64,000 nucleotides of DNA from Bathynomus jamesi (lineage: Eukaryota > Arthropoda > Malacostraca > Isopoda > Cirolanidae): assembly GCA_023014485.1 (NCBI GenBank), contig JAJOZX010003315.1, positions 248,001-312,000 of the forward strand. The letters run 5' to 3'. Made by a program: the position numbers and the translations under genes. Shown here in pieces: positions 10,530-21,524 of this stretch (within the stretch, counting starts at the first letter, position 1; each line of letters begins with the position of its first letter). The notes under the pieces were generated by a model. It did no database searches. It had not been told where the DNA came from and worked only from the letters and a program-made list of their open reading frames with translations.

Positions 10530-11130
10530 TCTAGGTATGGTCGACCATAGATTCTCCTTGTAACTGTAACCTAATCTAACTTAACCTAACCTATGGTTCA
10601 GACCACAGATTCTCCTTGTAACTGGAACCTAACCCAACCTGACCTATCTCATCTTGATGATGATGATGTAGTGATCCGTGTTGTAACTGGAACCTAACCT
10701 AACATATGGTTCAGACCATAGATTATCCTTTTAACTGGAACCTAACCTAACCTATGGTTCAGACCATAGATTATCCTTGTAACTGGAACCTAACCTAACC
10801 TCTCTCATCTTGATGATGTATTGACCCGCGTTGTAACTGAAACCTAACCTAACCTATGGTTCAGACCATAGATTCTTCTTGTAACCTAATCTAACCTCAC
10901 TAACCTATGGTTCAGACCATAAATTCTTCTTGTAACTGGAACCTAACCTATCTCATCTTGATGATGATGTAGTGACCCGCGTTGTAACTGCAACCTAACC
11001 TAACCTATGGTTCAGACCATAGATTCTCTTTGTAACTGGAACCTAACCTAACCTATCATCTTGATGATGTAGCGACCCATGGTTCGGATTCGTAACCTAA
11101 ATCGGAACCTAACCTAACCTATGTTCGAAA
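10530..11130. repeat. CCTAA-containing minisatellite
   Basis: About ten imperfect units. One unit type is TATGGTTCAGACCATAGATT plus CTCCTTGTAACTGGAACCTAACCTAACC; the other contains TCATCTTGATGATGATG, TAGTGACCCGCGTTGTAACTGG and AACCTAACC. The AACCTAACC blocks match the arthropod telomere repeat type (TTAGG) but are only two or three units long. The second unit type and the last unit (11060-11100, GATGATGTAGCGACCCATGG) resemble the body of the 5S-derived SINE found elsewhere in the window. Confidence 0.85.
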
Positions 11131-11900
11131 TGGGAAAGTTGAGGATCAAGCTGTGAGTAGTATGTGTGCAAAGAGATCGACAATATAAACCTCTTTATTT
11201 TAAATTCACGAATGCTTCCAATCTGATATTTTTCAGTTAGAAATTAAATTTCTAAAAAGCATAAAAAATACTAATTAAATGCATAATGTACAATATTTAG
11301 TATATGTATTTCGCATGCTTTGTGGCCTCGTTCTAACACAGCTCCCCGTTGGATCAGCAATGTTCTACAGATCTACAGAAGCTAAGGCTAACAAAGACCC
11401 TAAGATCTATTCTAAGGTTAGCCCGAGAGAAAGGAAAGAGTAGGGGGTTAAGAGAAAAAATAAGGGGTTAAGTAAGTAGCAACACCTATCACTCATGGGT
11501 TAACATTCATTCAGAAAAAGAGAAAAAAGACTCACTATCATCATCCGCCGGCCATTGCCGACAAGTCAGAAAAATAGTCGGAGAGAATAGGAAAGGGGTG
11601 AAACATGAAAAGAAGTAAAATAAGAACACTTACAAACCATGCAAACACAGTCTTAACTCACAGTCATACCATGCAAACTACAGACATGCAAGTAAAGAGA
11701 CTTACAGACATGCAAGTAAGGAGAGGATAAGAAAAAAAGTAGGTAAAGTTAAACAAAAAGTGGGTTAGTTTACTCTACGAGCTACATCAACGTTCATGTT
11801 AGTCTAATTTTTTTTTATTTTATTGTTGGCATCACACGCTGGCATGTCACAAGCTGGCATTAATCGTCAACAGACTCATCCTCGACCACCACCCCGAGAG
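11131..11900. other. Non-coding spacer
   Basis: No gene seen. The stretch from 11125 (TGTTCGAAATGGGAAAGTTGAGG and GTGCAAAGAGATCGAC) resembles 12702-12770, so both may be parts of one dispersed repeat. Two near-identical phrases ACAGACATGCAAGTAA occur at about 11681 and 11703. Confidence 0.45.
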
Positions 11901-11904
11901 CTCC

Positions 11905-12617
11905 TGTTGTTTATTGTTTTTTATTTTAAACAACGTTAATATTTTTAAAATGCCTATCTAAACGGTTCTTAAACATATTAACGTTGGTAGAGTGAACGAC
12001 TGACTCGGGAAGATTATTCCATTTGTCAATTACTTTAAACGTAAAGAAGTTTTTAGTGATATTATTAATGAAACGTCTGCCACGCAACTTTAATCCGTTA
12101 TTAAGAGTATTGCTATTATCGAAAGTGAACAGTTTGTAAAAATTTACGTTATGGATGTTATTAACGATTTTGAAAACTTCAATAAGTTCCCCCCTTAATC
12201 TCCTAGTTTCGAATGAATGCAAGTCTAACTCTTTTATCCTATCTTCATAAGGCTTGTTGCGCAATGACGGAATTAGTTTCGTGGCACGACGCTGAACCCT
12301 TTTTAACCTATCAATATCCTCGCGCAAATATGGGCACCAAAACTGAACGGCATATTCGAAATGAGGCCTGACTAGGGACTTGTAAAGGGACAATATAATA
12401 TCCTTCGATTTAAATTCGAAATTACGCGCTATGAAGCCTAACATCCTATTAGCTTTTGCGCAAGACTCCAGCCACTGGTTCCTAACTTTTAAATCCTTAG
12501 ATACGCGTACGCCTAAATCTACTTCCTCGTCAACGCTCGCTAACTCTATCATCCATCGTGTACGTGTAATTATTGTTACGAGAACCTACATGCAAAACTA
12601 CATTTGTCTACGTTAAA
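11905..12617 (-). pseudogene. 5'-truncated CR1-like LINE, reverse transcriptase C-terminus
   Basis: The minus strand is open for 208 residues (12552-11926) and encodes the end of a CR1-group reverse transcriptase: [80 protein letters not shown] and the terminal KNRLDRHFKN. The first codons upstream (12617-12553, VDKCSF) are in another frame, so there is a frameshift near 12555. The palm with the catalytic aspartates is absent, making this a dead 5'-truncated insertion. It is similar to, but not the same as, the fragment inserted in the Polinton at 15.26 kb. Confidence 0.9.
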
Positions 12618-12619
12618 TC

Positions 12620-12700
12620 TGGGTCTGGGTAGTAGTTGGACCGTGTCCAGATGATGTAGCGACCAATGGTTCGGATTCCATACCAATGTAACTTAACCTA
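12620..12700 (+). mobile_element. 5S-derived SINE fragment
   Basis: GGGTCTGGGTAGTAGTTGGA matches the 5S-derived head and GTCCAGATGATGTAGCGACC with GGTTCGGATTCC matches the body of the SINE copies at 47.3, 54.0, 55.6 and 62.6 kb. Only about 80 bp remain. Confidence 0.6.
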
Positions 12701-13359
12701 ATATGAACCATGTCCAAAGTGGGAAATCTGAGGATGAAACTGTGAGGCGTATGAGTGCAAAGAGACCGACGTTTGTTTTTATTTATTAATACAAACAAAT
12801 TACATAAATTAGAAATATAGAGAGTATTATAATAGTACAAATGCAATCAAATAAGCACAAATAAAGTATTCACTCATCTTCTGAACAAAAAAATTTGTGT
12901 CAGGGTTGTAAGAATATTAGCGTTGTGGAGATATTTCAAATCTTATATAAAAATGGAAAATAAAAATCTTACATAATAATGCAAAATGCTTGAGTGCACC
13001 GTGGTAGAGTGTGCAAGTGGGCAATTCACTCATTCACATTGAGATATGAGCATTGAAAATAAATCTGCGGATAGAATAAACCAAATTCAAATTGGATAAA
13101 GACACCTTCATTATTCGTGAAGGTGATCAATCAGGACCTCATTGCCCAAAGCGTGGGTCCGCTATATCGGTATTACCAGCTAATTGGCATACACATATAA
13201 CATAGCCCGTCCAGTTACACTGACAACCAGTCAGCAAACTTACAAACCGCCTATTCGTCTTCTGGGGGTGGTTCTTACAATTGGGAATGATGCATATGAA
13301 AGAGTATTTTCAGCTGGAATTCACAGCAGTTATTTTACCAGTGAATAAACACACGCATC
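12701..13359. other. Spacer upstream of the candidate three-exon gene
   Basis: No coding sequence seen. A TATAAC at about 13196 lies some 30-40 bp upstream of an arthropod-initiator-like AGTCAGC; this could be a promoter for the gene at 13360 but the support is weak. Confidence 0.3.
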
Positions 13360-14419
13360 ATGAGTCAGTCACAACTTTCCAGTTTATCGGCTTTATATGA
13401 AGATGGAGACACTGCCGCGGTGGCTACAATTAGTCTTTTTAACGCAACCGATCGGGACGGATTATTTCCAATGCAAACAGTTGATGATATTTGCAATGAC
13501 GCTCCTTACGATCCGGCGCAAGGGATTGCAGTTGAAATGTGAGTATAAAAATTTATGTACCTGTATTTTTATTTTATTTTATTTTTTTGTGGCCTATATT
13601 TAGTCACGAACTTGTTATTTATTTTAATGTTCCTGAGGATGTCATTAGGCGAATGCTCTTGAGTACCGTTCTGTTTCCTTCATGATTATTTCATATATAA
13701 ATATATATGGAGGGGCTGTAGTAATTTATTTCCATCTCATTACATTTTATTGTAAAATGTTTCATCAAAGTAGCAGGTATCCTCAATTTTTATTTATAGA
13801 TTAGTTTGTATTAGTAATTAATAATTAATATTATGGTAAAGTCCTGTTTTGATATTTCTATTCATCAAAAATCGTTGAATTTTTTTAACTTATAACAATG
13901 AAGACTCCTTTGCAAGTTTTAAATAATTTTATAAAATTCCATAATAAATTAATTTGAAATGTGAAGTTATTCGATATTTTCTCTTAAAGGAGTCACAAAC
14001 TTCTCTGAGCGGTTCGAAGATATTTTATGAAAAGCAAATGGGTTTTTATTAAAAACGATTCAGAAAGATGTATGAACTAATCAAATTAATTTAAAATTAT
14101 CTTTAAAGATCCGATGAGGAGCTAACTCGTGTTATACAGTCTTTTCGTGATAGCATTGAAGAAGCGCATGTCGTTGATCTGAATACGGAGGTAGAAGTTT
14201 TATCGCACAATCAACCCAACGATTGCCACATCATCAACGAAATAATGTAAGCGTTTTTCTTTTTCTTATGTTTCGGGTAAGAGCTTTTTTCTTTTTCATG
14301 TATTTCGAGTAAGAAGAAGACTCAATGTATTTTCATCAATTTATTAAATGTTAGAAATTGTCTTATAAAATAGTACAATTTTTTATAGCCATAGAGAATT
14401 AGTCGCAGTTACAGTTTAA
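13360..14419 (+). CDS. Candidate three-exon gene, small acidic protein of unknown function
   Basis: Three open pieces join in frame at good splice signals. Exon 1 is 13360-13538 (ATG start; donor GTGAGT). Exon 2 is 14109-14246 (acceptor AAAG, donor GTAAGC). Exon 3 is 14389-14419 (acceptor TTTTTTATAG, stop TAA). Both introns interrupt a codon after its second base, so exon 2 can be skipped without changing frame. The product would be about 115 residues, acidic, starting MSQSQLSSLSALYEDGD, with no domain, signal peptide or membrane segment that I recognise. Intron 1 (570 bp) carries a Penelope-like tail fragment. The Polinton begins just downstream. It is not a transposon protein that I know. 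It could be a chance assembly of short open frames; matching phases and consensus splice sites at all four junctions argue mildly against that. Confidence 0.4.
13590..13692 (+). mobile_element. Penelope-like 3'-end fragment in intron
   Basis: TTGTGGCCTATATTTAGTC and GTTCCTGAGGATGTCATTAG match 22640-22735, the tail of the Penelope-like element downstream, with about 80 percent identity by eye. No coding part is included. Confidence 0.65.
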
Positions 14420-14599
14420 ATAAGCTACAGAATACACAAACTAACATTAATGGAGACAACATTGATGCAATTATTCATTTTATATATACAAGCAAAACAT
14501 CATACAACACATCGAGTGCGCACAAACGGGAACCTTTTTTATCTATCACTATCTGCATACCATTTGATCATTCCGCTCAGTGTGACACGGATCGAATAT

Positions 14600-14990
14600 T
14601 TTAAAAAATTTATAAATTCCTTACACGTGACATGTGCATAAGAAATGAAAGGCAATACATACCACATACGTTAATAAAATATCCCTGGAATCGATAGGGA
14701 TTCCAGACAGTTTCGGAAATGTGCAGCTGTTCGAGAAATTTTACAATAATAACGTCATTCCATGGATGAGTCCCGAGTGAATTAAAATAGTACAGGCGGT
14801 CCCTATGTTTAAAGTAGATAGCTATCCAATGAATCCCTTCACCACCAACAACATCGGTATTCACAATAAGACCACCGCATTTTCTCGTAGTTGGCAATTT
14901 CAATGTTTCATTCTTCGCAAACACACCGATAAATTTGGAGCGCGTGATTCGTTCACTATTCATTACTCTCTGAAGTGTATTCGCGTCCAT
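14600..14990 (-). pseudogene. Polinton cysteine protease (adenain-like)
   Basis: The minus strand encodes a protein starting MDANTLQRVM, with a catalytic histidine in GIHWIAIYF, a conserved YYFNSLGTHPWND segment and the cysteine in CGMYCLSFL. This order, His then Asp/Asn then Cys, is that of adenovirus-type maturation proteases found in Polintons, thought to process capsid proteins. The open frame extends upstream to 15026, but 14990 is the better start because the stop of the capsid gene lies one base before this ATG. The frame shifts near 14645, so the last part of the protein is in another frame. It is close to full family length (about 140 residues seen), but probably dead. Confidence 0.85.
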
Positions 14991-15261
14991 TTTAAAAGTC
15001 AGTGACAACGTTCCTAAATCTAGCAACTTCTATTAGGGCTTGTGAGTCGAGGTATACTAGTACACTAATAGGCGCGTCTATCGGATTGGCGAATTCCAAT
15101 CTGACTGAGATGTTTCCACTCTGTTGTGGACTTAAGTGTGTATTTACACTAGCAGATGTCAGGTGTGATGTTAAACGGATAAAGGTTAAATTGATCGATG
15201 AATTGCGTTACCCCAATCCTGAGCTCATCACAAGCACCTGCAATATGGGCCAGATTATCGC

Positions 15262-15960
15262 GCGATATTATAGTTCCTCTTTATAAATCATTAGTTAGAC
15301 CCCATTTGGAGTACGCGGTCCAATTTTGGAATCCGCATATGCGCAAAGATATAGACAAAATCGAAAGAGTTCAAAGACGAGCAACTAAGATGATTCCGTC
15401 TCTTAGGTCAAATCGTACGAGGATAGGCTTAAGGAGTTAAAATTGACTACTCTCGAGACTAGGAGGTTAAGGGGTGATCTAATCCAGGTTTTCAAAATTA
15501 TGAATGGTTTGATAACGTAGATAGAGATAGCTTTTTCGAAATATCTCAATATAATAGGACTAGAAATAACGGGTGTAAGTTGACAAGTAGAAGGTTCGAG
15601 ACAGCAGTTGCGAAAAACATTTTTACGCATAGAATAGTAAATAGCTGGAATAGTTTGCCGGTAGAAGTAATTAGTAGCACGTCTATAAACATGTTTAAAA
15701 ATCGATTAGACGCGCATGTTGATAGAAAGGGTATAGTTTAAGGTAGTAAAATTAAGGCTTTGTGGGGATAGATCCCACAGCTCAACACAAGTGTTGTGGG
15801 ATATAGGGAGGCAGCGTCTTGGGTTAGGGGATACTCTCTGTCCTTACACACCCCATTTAAAGAGATTCCTCTGCCGAGCGGTGCCCCCCATAGTACTGTG
15901 AGGTATTGAAAAACTCATGATCTTCACTTGCCCCACAAACACCTTTAAATGGGAGACCCA
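15262..15960 (+). pseudogene. CR1-like LINE 3' fragment inserted in the Polinton capsid gene
   Basis: The plus strand encodes the reverse transcriptase C-terminus: [37 protein letters not shown], then in another frame LETRRLRGDLIQVFKIMNG, and finally NSLPVEVISSTSINMFKNRL up to about 15740. A 3' tail with TTAAGGCTTTGTGGGG follows. The junction at 15262 cuts a capsid-coding stretch whose other parts continue beyond 15960, so the insertion is younger than the Polinton. Frameshifts near 15420 and 15515 show it has decayed since. Confidence 0.82.
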
Positions 15961-16335
15961 TAATGGGTGCACACACATTTCTACATTACTGTACAGTCTT
16001 TACAGCCACACCTACACTTTTCCTCGTAAGTGTATATATTGTAATGTATATGGTTGTAAATTTTGACTTGGTCCGCAATCGATATGGACCGTGACTTGAT
16101 GGATACCGTAATGAAATTGACTGGATTCTTTGGATCTGATATATTTGCATGTCCGTTATAAATAGATATAGAGTGTAACATTTGTGGATAGTAGTCTATT
16201 ATGACTTGATCCTCTGGATCCAGAGATTCTATCTTTAGTTTTAAATCGATAATTAATTAGTTTTAAATTGATAATTATTTAGTTTCGTAAAAATTGGTCG
16301 TTGCCAAATTACCGGCAGTTTTTACATAAATTTCT

Positions 16336-16380
16336 TATGTTCTTGTGGTTCGGAACCCACGTAAAATTGTAGGTCCCCTC
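16336..16380 (+). mobile_element. 5S-derived SINE body fragment
   Basis: GTGGTTCGGAACCCACGTAA followed by TTGTAGGTCCCCTCCG matches the body of the SINE copies at 54.0, 55.6 and 62.6 kb. The 5S-like head is missing. Confidence 0.55.
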
Positions 16381-17404
16381 CGCCACCACGGAGGACATAC
16401 ACAATACACGATTACGAACACAGTTAGGTAGACCAGCCATGAGTGGATCCTAGGGTCTTTGTTGGTCTGAAACATTATAACATTATAACATTACTATATG
16501 CTCTCGCGCAAAGCGGGAACACAGCGTCTGATGAATAATCTGTATCAATGCCCTGCCCAACGCAACGCCATTGACGTATAGAGTTATATTTTTAAGGCCG
16601 AAATTCTCGAATTTAAAGGCATTCTTTTTATATTTTCCATTCACCGAAGCGTGTTCCTGCATTCCAATTAATATCCTTTTAGGTAGAACTCCCAGGGCCA
16701 CGTTTTCTATCTGTTTCGAGGCCAACCCTGCTGGTACCGTGTATGGTTTGATCTGTACTCTGTTAATTGGGTATTTTACTGTGGCATGTATTAAATTTTT
16801 CTCAATTTCTAATTGTTTTGGTGAACTTAATTTCACACAGCGTACGCGTAGGTATGTTCCATAATATGAATCACCACGGGCTTTGCACCCTCTTCTTGAT
16901 CAGTCCCCAGATTTAAACAAATCTTAGGATTCGTGCGGGTGAGCTTTATTTTCATATCCACCTCATTCACAAGAAACTTCTCCTGGAATGTGAAGTCTGT
17001 ATGCAGGCGTCCAAAACACTCATATATATCTTTTTAGAATTTTTAAATTTGCCCTTTATACTACTTTCGTCTTTAGTCTGATAATAGCCCTCGCCAGTAA
17101 AAAAGGTATCCTTCGCTTCTTTGGAAAAGTTCAGCACGTTTTCCAGATAGGCTCATAGGTGATAGTACCCCGTTCCTGCCGATATGTTAACCTGATTTAA
17201 ATATACATCACACTGTTTGAATATGGAGTGCAGAAAGTTTATTTCATGGTATACAGCATATTTGTCATCACAGTCTTCCATCAGAATGGGCTATACGTAG
17301 TTTAGCGAACATATGCACACAGCTTGGATCAAAAAAGTAATGGCCTGAGCTGGGTATCACGAATTCTATAGGAACACTCGGGGAACTAATTGTGTTTAAC
17401 GGAT

Positions 17405-17545
17405 TAATTGTAACAAAGTCACTGTGCTCATTATGTCTTCTGCAGTGTTAAAACCTGATTGTAGCGCTTTCCTCCCGAGATATCTGTCACCCCTCTTTAG
17501 CAAAGGACAGTCGTACAGAGTATGGTTGTAAAAATGGATCCAAGC
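17405..17545 (-). pseudogene. Possible small Polinton structural protein
   Basis: A short minus-strand stretch encodes PLLKRGDRYLGRKALQSG, resembling the basic 'PLLKRGxRYLGKEAL' segment of small Polinton proteins that sit between the minor and major capsid genes. It is broken by frame changes at both ends. Assignment is tentative. Confidence 0.35.
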
Positions 17546-18009
17546 CCACTCCCATGCCGGTATCTCACACCTCGATAGACTGTGAAAGGTTTTCTGTCCA
17601 TTATAATTCAGTGCGTCGGAAGTGTAGCTTTACTGTTAAGTTCCCATCACTGAATGGGAAATTTTTTCCCTCAATCGTTCTTATATATATTGAGATATTG
17701 GTTATTAGATTAGTCGCGCCATTCATGGGGCCTGTCATATGTAATACTCAAGTTCTTCCCTCTATGGTTGGGGATGTGCGCGATGCGCAGCAGGTGTGCC
17801 TGGGTATCCCCAACAAACCGGTGCTCCACTATATTGCTGTAAATATAGCACATGTCTGGGGGTGTATATCCAGCACCCAATTTCTCCAATTTTATCTGAT
17901 ACATTAGGACGGACAAGTCATTTTGTACCTCGTAAAAGGTACCTCTTTTGAAGGCTGATCGATATCGCTCCTCGGTTATAATTTTGAACAGCCCTTTGGA
18001 CAACTTCAC
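17545..18009 (-). pseudogene. Polinton minor capsid (penton-type) protein fragment
   Basis: From 18009 the minus strand encodes about 99 residues containing YTPPDMCYIYSNIVEHRFVGD and LLRIAHIP. In another frame, down to 17550, it encodes ITNISIYIRTIEGKNFPF and TVKLHFRR. These are features of the single jelly-roll minor capsid protein of Polintons. The frame shifts near 17710. It is head-to-head with the polymerase gene, as in other Polintons. Not functional as it stands. Confidence 0.65.
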
Positions 18010-18079
18010 GGTAAATATTGACCGTGTATACCGTATTGCGGGTCATAGCGCCACACCTTATACTCTTAACTTTAATTCT

Positions 18080-21000
18080 CAGGCTAATTTTAGACGGCAT
18101 ATAAACGTCGATCGTGGTTGCGGCTTTATAGCAGTGGTCTTAGCGCGTATGTTTACAGCACTAAATACACGGATCAAAAACATTTGGTTGCCTACGGTAG
18201 TGGAGCGTGCCCGTAAACTAGCTGTAGACTGTGAACTTGAATTTGACTGTAATATGGGTCCTGAAGAGCCGAGAAGGGTTGAACAGGAAATGAATGTTCG
18301 TATAGTTGTATTTGGAATGGATGATCGTCGTAAGACTGTGTATGTTTTTAAAAGCAGTGTGAGAGATCGTACAAGACCCCTACTTATTTTAGGACTGTCA
18401 GGGACAACGTATCTCCCCATCCGTAATATAAGGACTCTTTACGCGAGTTATGATAAAAGTCGAAAATATGGAAGGCATCATGATTTGTGTAAGGGATGTC
18501 TCGAGTTTGCGGATGATATAGTGAAACATTGTAAGGAATGCCACATGGTATGTGCGCAGTGTAAAAGCTCCAAATGTGAAAGCCGTGTGGTTGAAGCTGA
18601 GAAAAGGGATTGTGATGTATGCAGACGCATATTTTTCAATAATAACTGTCAATAACTGTCAATAATAAGTCAATTGGCACGTGCAGGAAAATGAGAATCT
18701 GTGAATGTGGTATGTTTCATATGAGGGATAATTGGGGGAATTTGAAGCATAAATGTGATGAAATTCACTGTTCTACATGCCATGAGAAATATAAGGCGGT
18801 TAGAGTAAAGCATGTATGTTATATGAAAGACGCTAAGCCTACAAATAGATCTTGTATAACTGTGCACTACGATATAGAAACATATACGGTTGCTGAAACC
18901 AAAGAGGTTATCCCACATCTACTTGTAAGCCAGACTATCTGCGATGAGTGCATGTAAGTCGAGTGTGATGAGTGTCACAAATGTGGTAAACGGGGAAACG
19001 TTTTTAAAACGATTGCACACGACAGTCCCGTGAAACTCTTTGTGTCCTATATTGTCAAGTTAGCGGACAAGTTAGAAACAATGACTGTGTATGTCCTTGC
19101 CCATAACGGGGCAAAATTTGACACACAGTTCCTTTATAAGGAGCTGCTTGAGCACGAGTCATCAGAGATATTTACAGGTGATCCCTTGAAAAGAGGAAAC
19201 AAACTTATACAGATGTAAATAAGAGGTAATGTACAGTTTAAAGACACTTTATTATTCACACTTTGTAAATTAGCAAAGCTACCCAAGGTAATAGGCGTAG
19301 CCGCCGAAGTTTCAAAAGGATATTTCCCTTACACATTCCTCACTAGCGAGACTTTAAATTACGTAGAACTACCTCCACCCAAACATTACTTTAACTATGA
19401 ATGTATGATGAGTACAGGTGAACGTGAAGATTTTGACCGCTACTACAACAGTTGTAATGAATCTAATCCTTACAATGTAGGTGATGAATGTGAGCGTTAT
19501 TGCGTGAATGATGTGCGCGTGCTTATAGTACCGTATGTTTCCAGGCCTTTAGAAGGATGTACATAGACCGTTTCAAATGCAATCCGTTGCAAGTCGCAAC
19601 CACGATCACCTCATTGTGCTTTACGGTGTTCAAGAACAATTTCATGCCTAAAGACACCTTAGCCGTCATTCACAGAAACAACCCTCGCAGTTATGGGAAC
19701 AAGGCTATTTACTGGTTCATACACATACAGCAGCAGACAGGTGTATACATAAAGCATGCCCGCAACACGAGAGAAGTACCAATTAAGATTAATGGTCGTG
19801 TTTATTGGTTCGATGGTCTAAGCAAACCGTGCCACTGGTGAAAAGACTGTGTACTCCTTTAACGGCTGTTGGTGGCACGGATGCCCCCGTCCTGAGTGCG
19901 GGATCTTAGAAGATATCCACGGTAGATCTCCTGCCGACAGTCTTGCATGAACCCGCACCCGCGATCAGCATATAGGCACCCAGTTCACTCACAAGATCTT
20001 GTGGGAGCATGAGTATGATGCACGGATGGAAACAGATGGACAGCACCGTGAAGAGATAAACACGATCAAGCGTTCAATGGTGCTGGATCCTCTCAAATGC
20101 AGTGATAGCTTGTTCGGAGGGCATAAAAATCCCTTCAAGCTATACTTTCCGCGTACGGAGGGCGTGAAACTCCATTACTACGACTTCTGCTCTTTATACC
20201 CCTACATGATGACGAACAATCCGTACCCGTAGGTGCACCTGAAAAACTGGTAGGACCAGCCCTGCCCGCCATCGAGTTCTTAGCAAATTTGAACAAGAAC
20301 TATTTTGGTCTTTCTTTCGTAGACGTGCTACCCCCTCGCGATTTTTGGATGCCGATCTTACCTGTCGTTATAGATCACAAGCTTATGTTTCTCCTGTGCG
20401 TGAAATGCGCAGAGGAGAACAATGGGACTTGTAATCACACAGCTAACCAGCGTAAGATCAGAGGCGTATATACAAGCCCTGAGCTCTCCCTAGCCGTTCG
20501 CCATGGCTACAGAATATTGAAGATATATGAGGTGTGGAGGTTTCAGAAGCTCCCCAACCTTTTCACGCAATATATAAACACTTTTTTGAAGGGTAAAGTA
20601 GAAGCATCAGGGTATCCGCAAGGAGTTGATATCGAAGATGGAAAGTTGGCTTATATTCAGTGTTACTGTGACCATGAAGGGATACAACTTGACTGTTCCC
20701 AAATTGTAAAGAACCCAGGAAAGCGCTTTAGTGCAAAGTTGTCTAAATAATCTTTGTGGAAAATTTGCACAGAATACTCGCAAGGGGAACGTTCACCTAG
20801 CCCAAAGTTATAACGAGGTGTGGGATTATGCCAACGCTTCCGATAAAGAGGTCATGGAGATCGTGAATGTAAGTAATACATACATAATAAAGTACATTAC
20901 CGAATTGGCCACAGACACATCGCTTGTTACAAACATCGCTGTAGCCAGCTTCACAACGGCATACGCACGCATCAAACTTTGCGGTCTATTGCATTCTCTT

Positions 21001-21467
21001 GGGTAGAGGGTTCTGTACGCTGACACAGATAGTGTGATATTCACAGTGAAGGAGGGTGAATACATGCCGCCTATTGGTGAATTCCTCGGAGAGTTGACTG
21101 ATGACATCAAGGATGAATATGGAGACATCGCATACGCCGACTGTTTTGTCTCAACAGGTGCAAAACTTGTGGGGTACGGGTGAGGGTGGGGGAGGATATG
21201 AAATATATCGTGAAGGCTAAGGGTATCACGCTTAACCAGTCGAACCGATGGGTTGTTAACTTTGACTCGTTGAAGGATCTAGTGTGCTTAGAAGATGAGG
21301 ACGATCAACCGCCCCAACTGACTGTAGGGACCCACAAATTTCGGGCGCAGAAGCTGAGGGGCGTGAAGGAACTTAGGGGTACGAAGGTATGCCGGAACAC
21401 CTATAGGAAACATTACCAGGTGCCTGGTACCTATGATACCGTACCCTTTGGATACCCTTTAACGATG
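18080..21467 (+). pseudogene. Polinton protein-primed DNA polymerase B, many stops
   Basis: The plus strand carries the parts of a protein-primed family B polymerase in order. A cysteine-rich N-terminal region lies at 18480-18800 (CKECHMVCAQCK, CDVCRRIF, CSTCHEKY). Exonuclease motifs follow: YDIET at 18868, AHNGAKFD at 19093 and YCVNDVRVL near 19500. Then come FNGCWWHGCP at 19860, palm motif A DFCSLYP at 20182, motif B around LNNLCGKF at 20743, and motif C YADTDS at about 21018. The C-terminal block TVPFGYP-like ends about 21467. In relatives it copies the element using a protein primer. In-frame stops near 18955, 19216, 19551, 20230, 21004 and 21180 and some frameshifts disable it. Five of the six could each be one C-to-T change (CAA, CAG or CGA to a stop). 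Confidence 0.88.
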
Positions 21468-21476
21468 TTTATTTTG

Positions 21477-21513
<37 letters not shown>
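21477..21513. repeat. (TA)n microsatellite
   Basis: Separates the Polinton from the Penelope-like element. Confidence 0.9.
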
Positions 21514-21517
<4 letters not shown>

Positions 21518-21524
21518 TAAATAA

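Larger units (their letters stand above)
15010..17405 (-). pseudogene. Polinton major capsid protein, interrupted
   Basis: Pieces of the double jelly-roll capsid protein family (the nematode F54H12.2-like group) lie in order on the minus strand. The N-terminal part is at 17405-17000 (IEFVIPSSGHYFFDP, then CDVYLNQVNIS). The centre is at 16990-16483 (VKYPINRVQIK, LGVLPKRILIGM, NGKYKKNAFKF, LYVNGVALG). The C-terminal part is at 15265-15010 (GNISVRLEFANP, SVLVYLDSQALIEV). A LINE sits at 15262-15960 between centre and C-terminus, and a 5S-SINE scrap is at 16336-16380. Several frameshifts are present. An open stretch at 16250-15981 is likely Polinton-derived but I cannot assign it. In intact elements this protein forms the icosahedral shell. 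Confidence 0.78.
14440..21470. mobile_element. Polinton/Maverick element, decayed and partial
   Basis: Divergent gene blocks typical of Polintons: protease, major capsid and minor capsid proteins on the minus strand, and a protein-primed family B DNA polymerase on the plus strand. The retroviral-type integrase, the packaging ATPase and terminal inverted repeats are not found, so the element is incomplete at both ends. The right end stops at a (TA)n run at 21477. It is interrupted by a LINE (15262-15960) and a SINE scrap (16336-16380). All genes have frameshifts or stops. Confidence 0.88.

Noticed and set aside
10530..11130. A true telomere
   Set aside because: CCTAA occurs only in runs of two or three inside longer units, with genes and transposons on both sides.
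10530..11130. A CRISPR array
   Set aside because: Repeats are imperfect, spacers are not unique and the setting is eukaryotic.
17554..17907. Plus-strand open frame in the Polinton
   Set aside because: Antisense to the minor capsid gene, whose minus-strand translation carries the family motifs.
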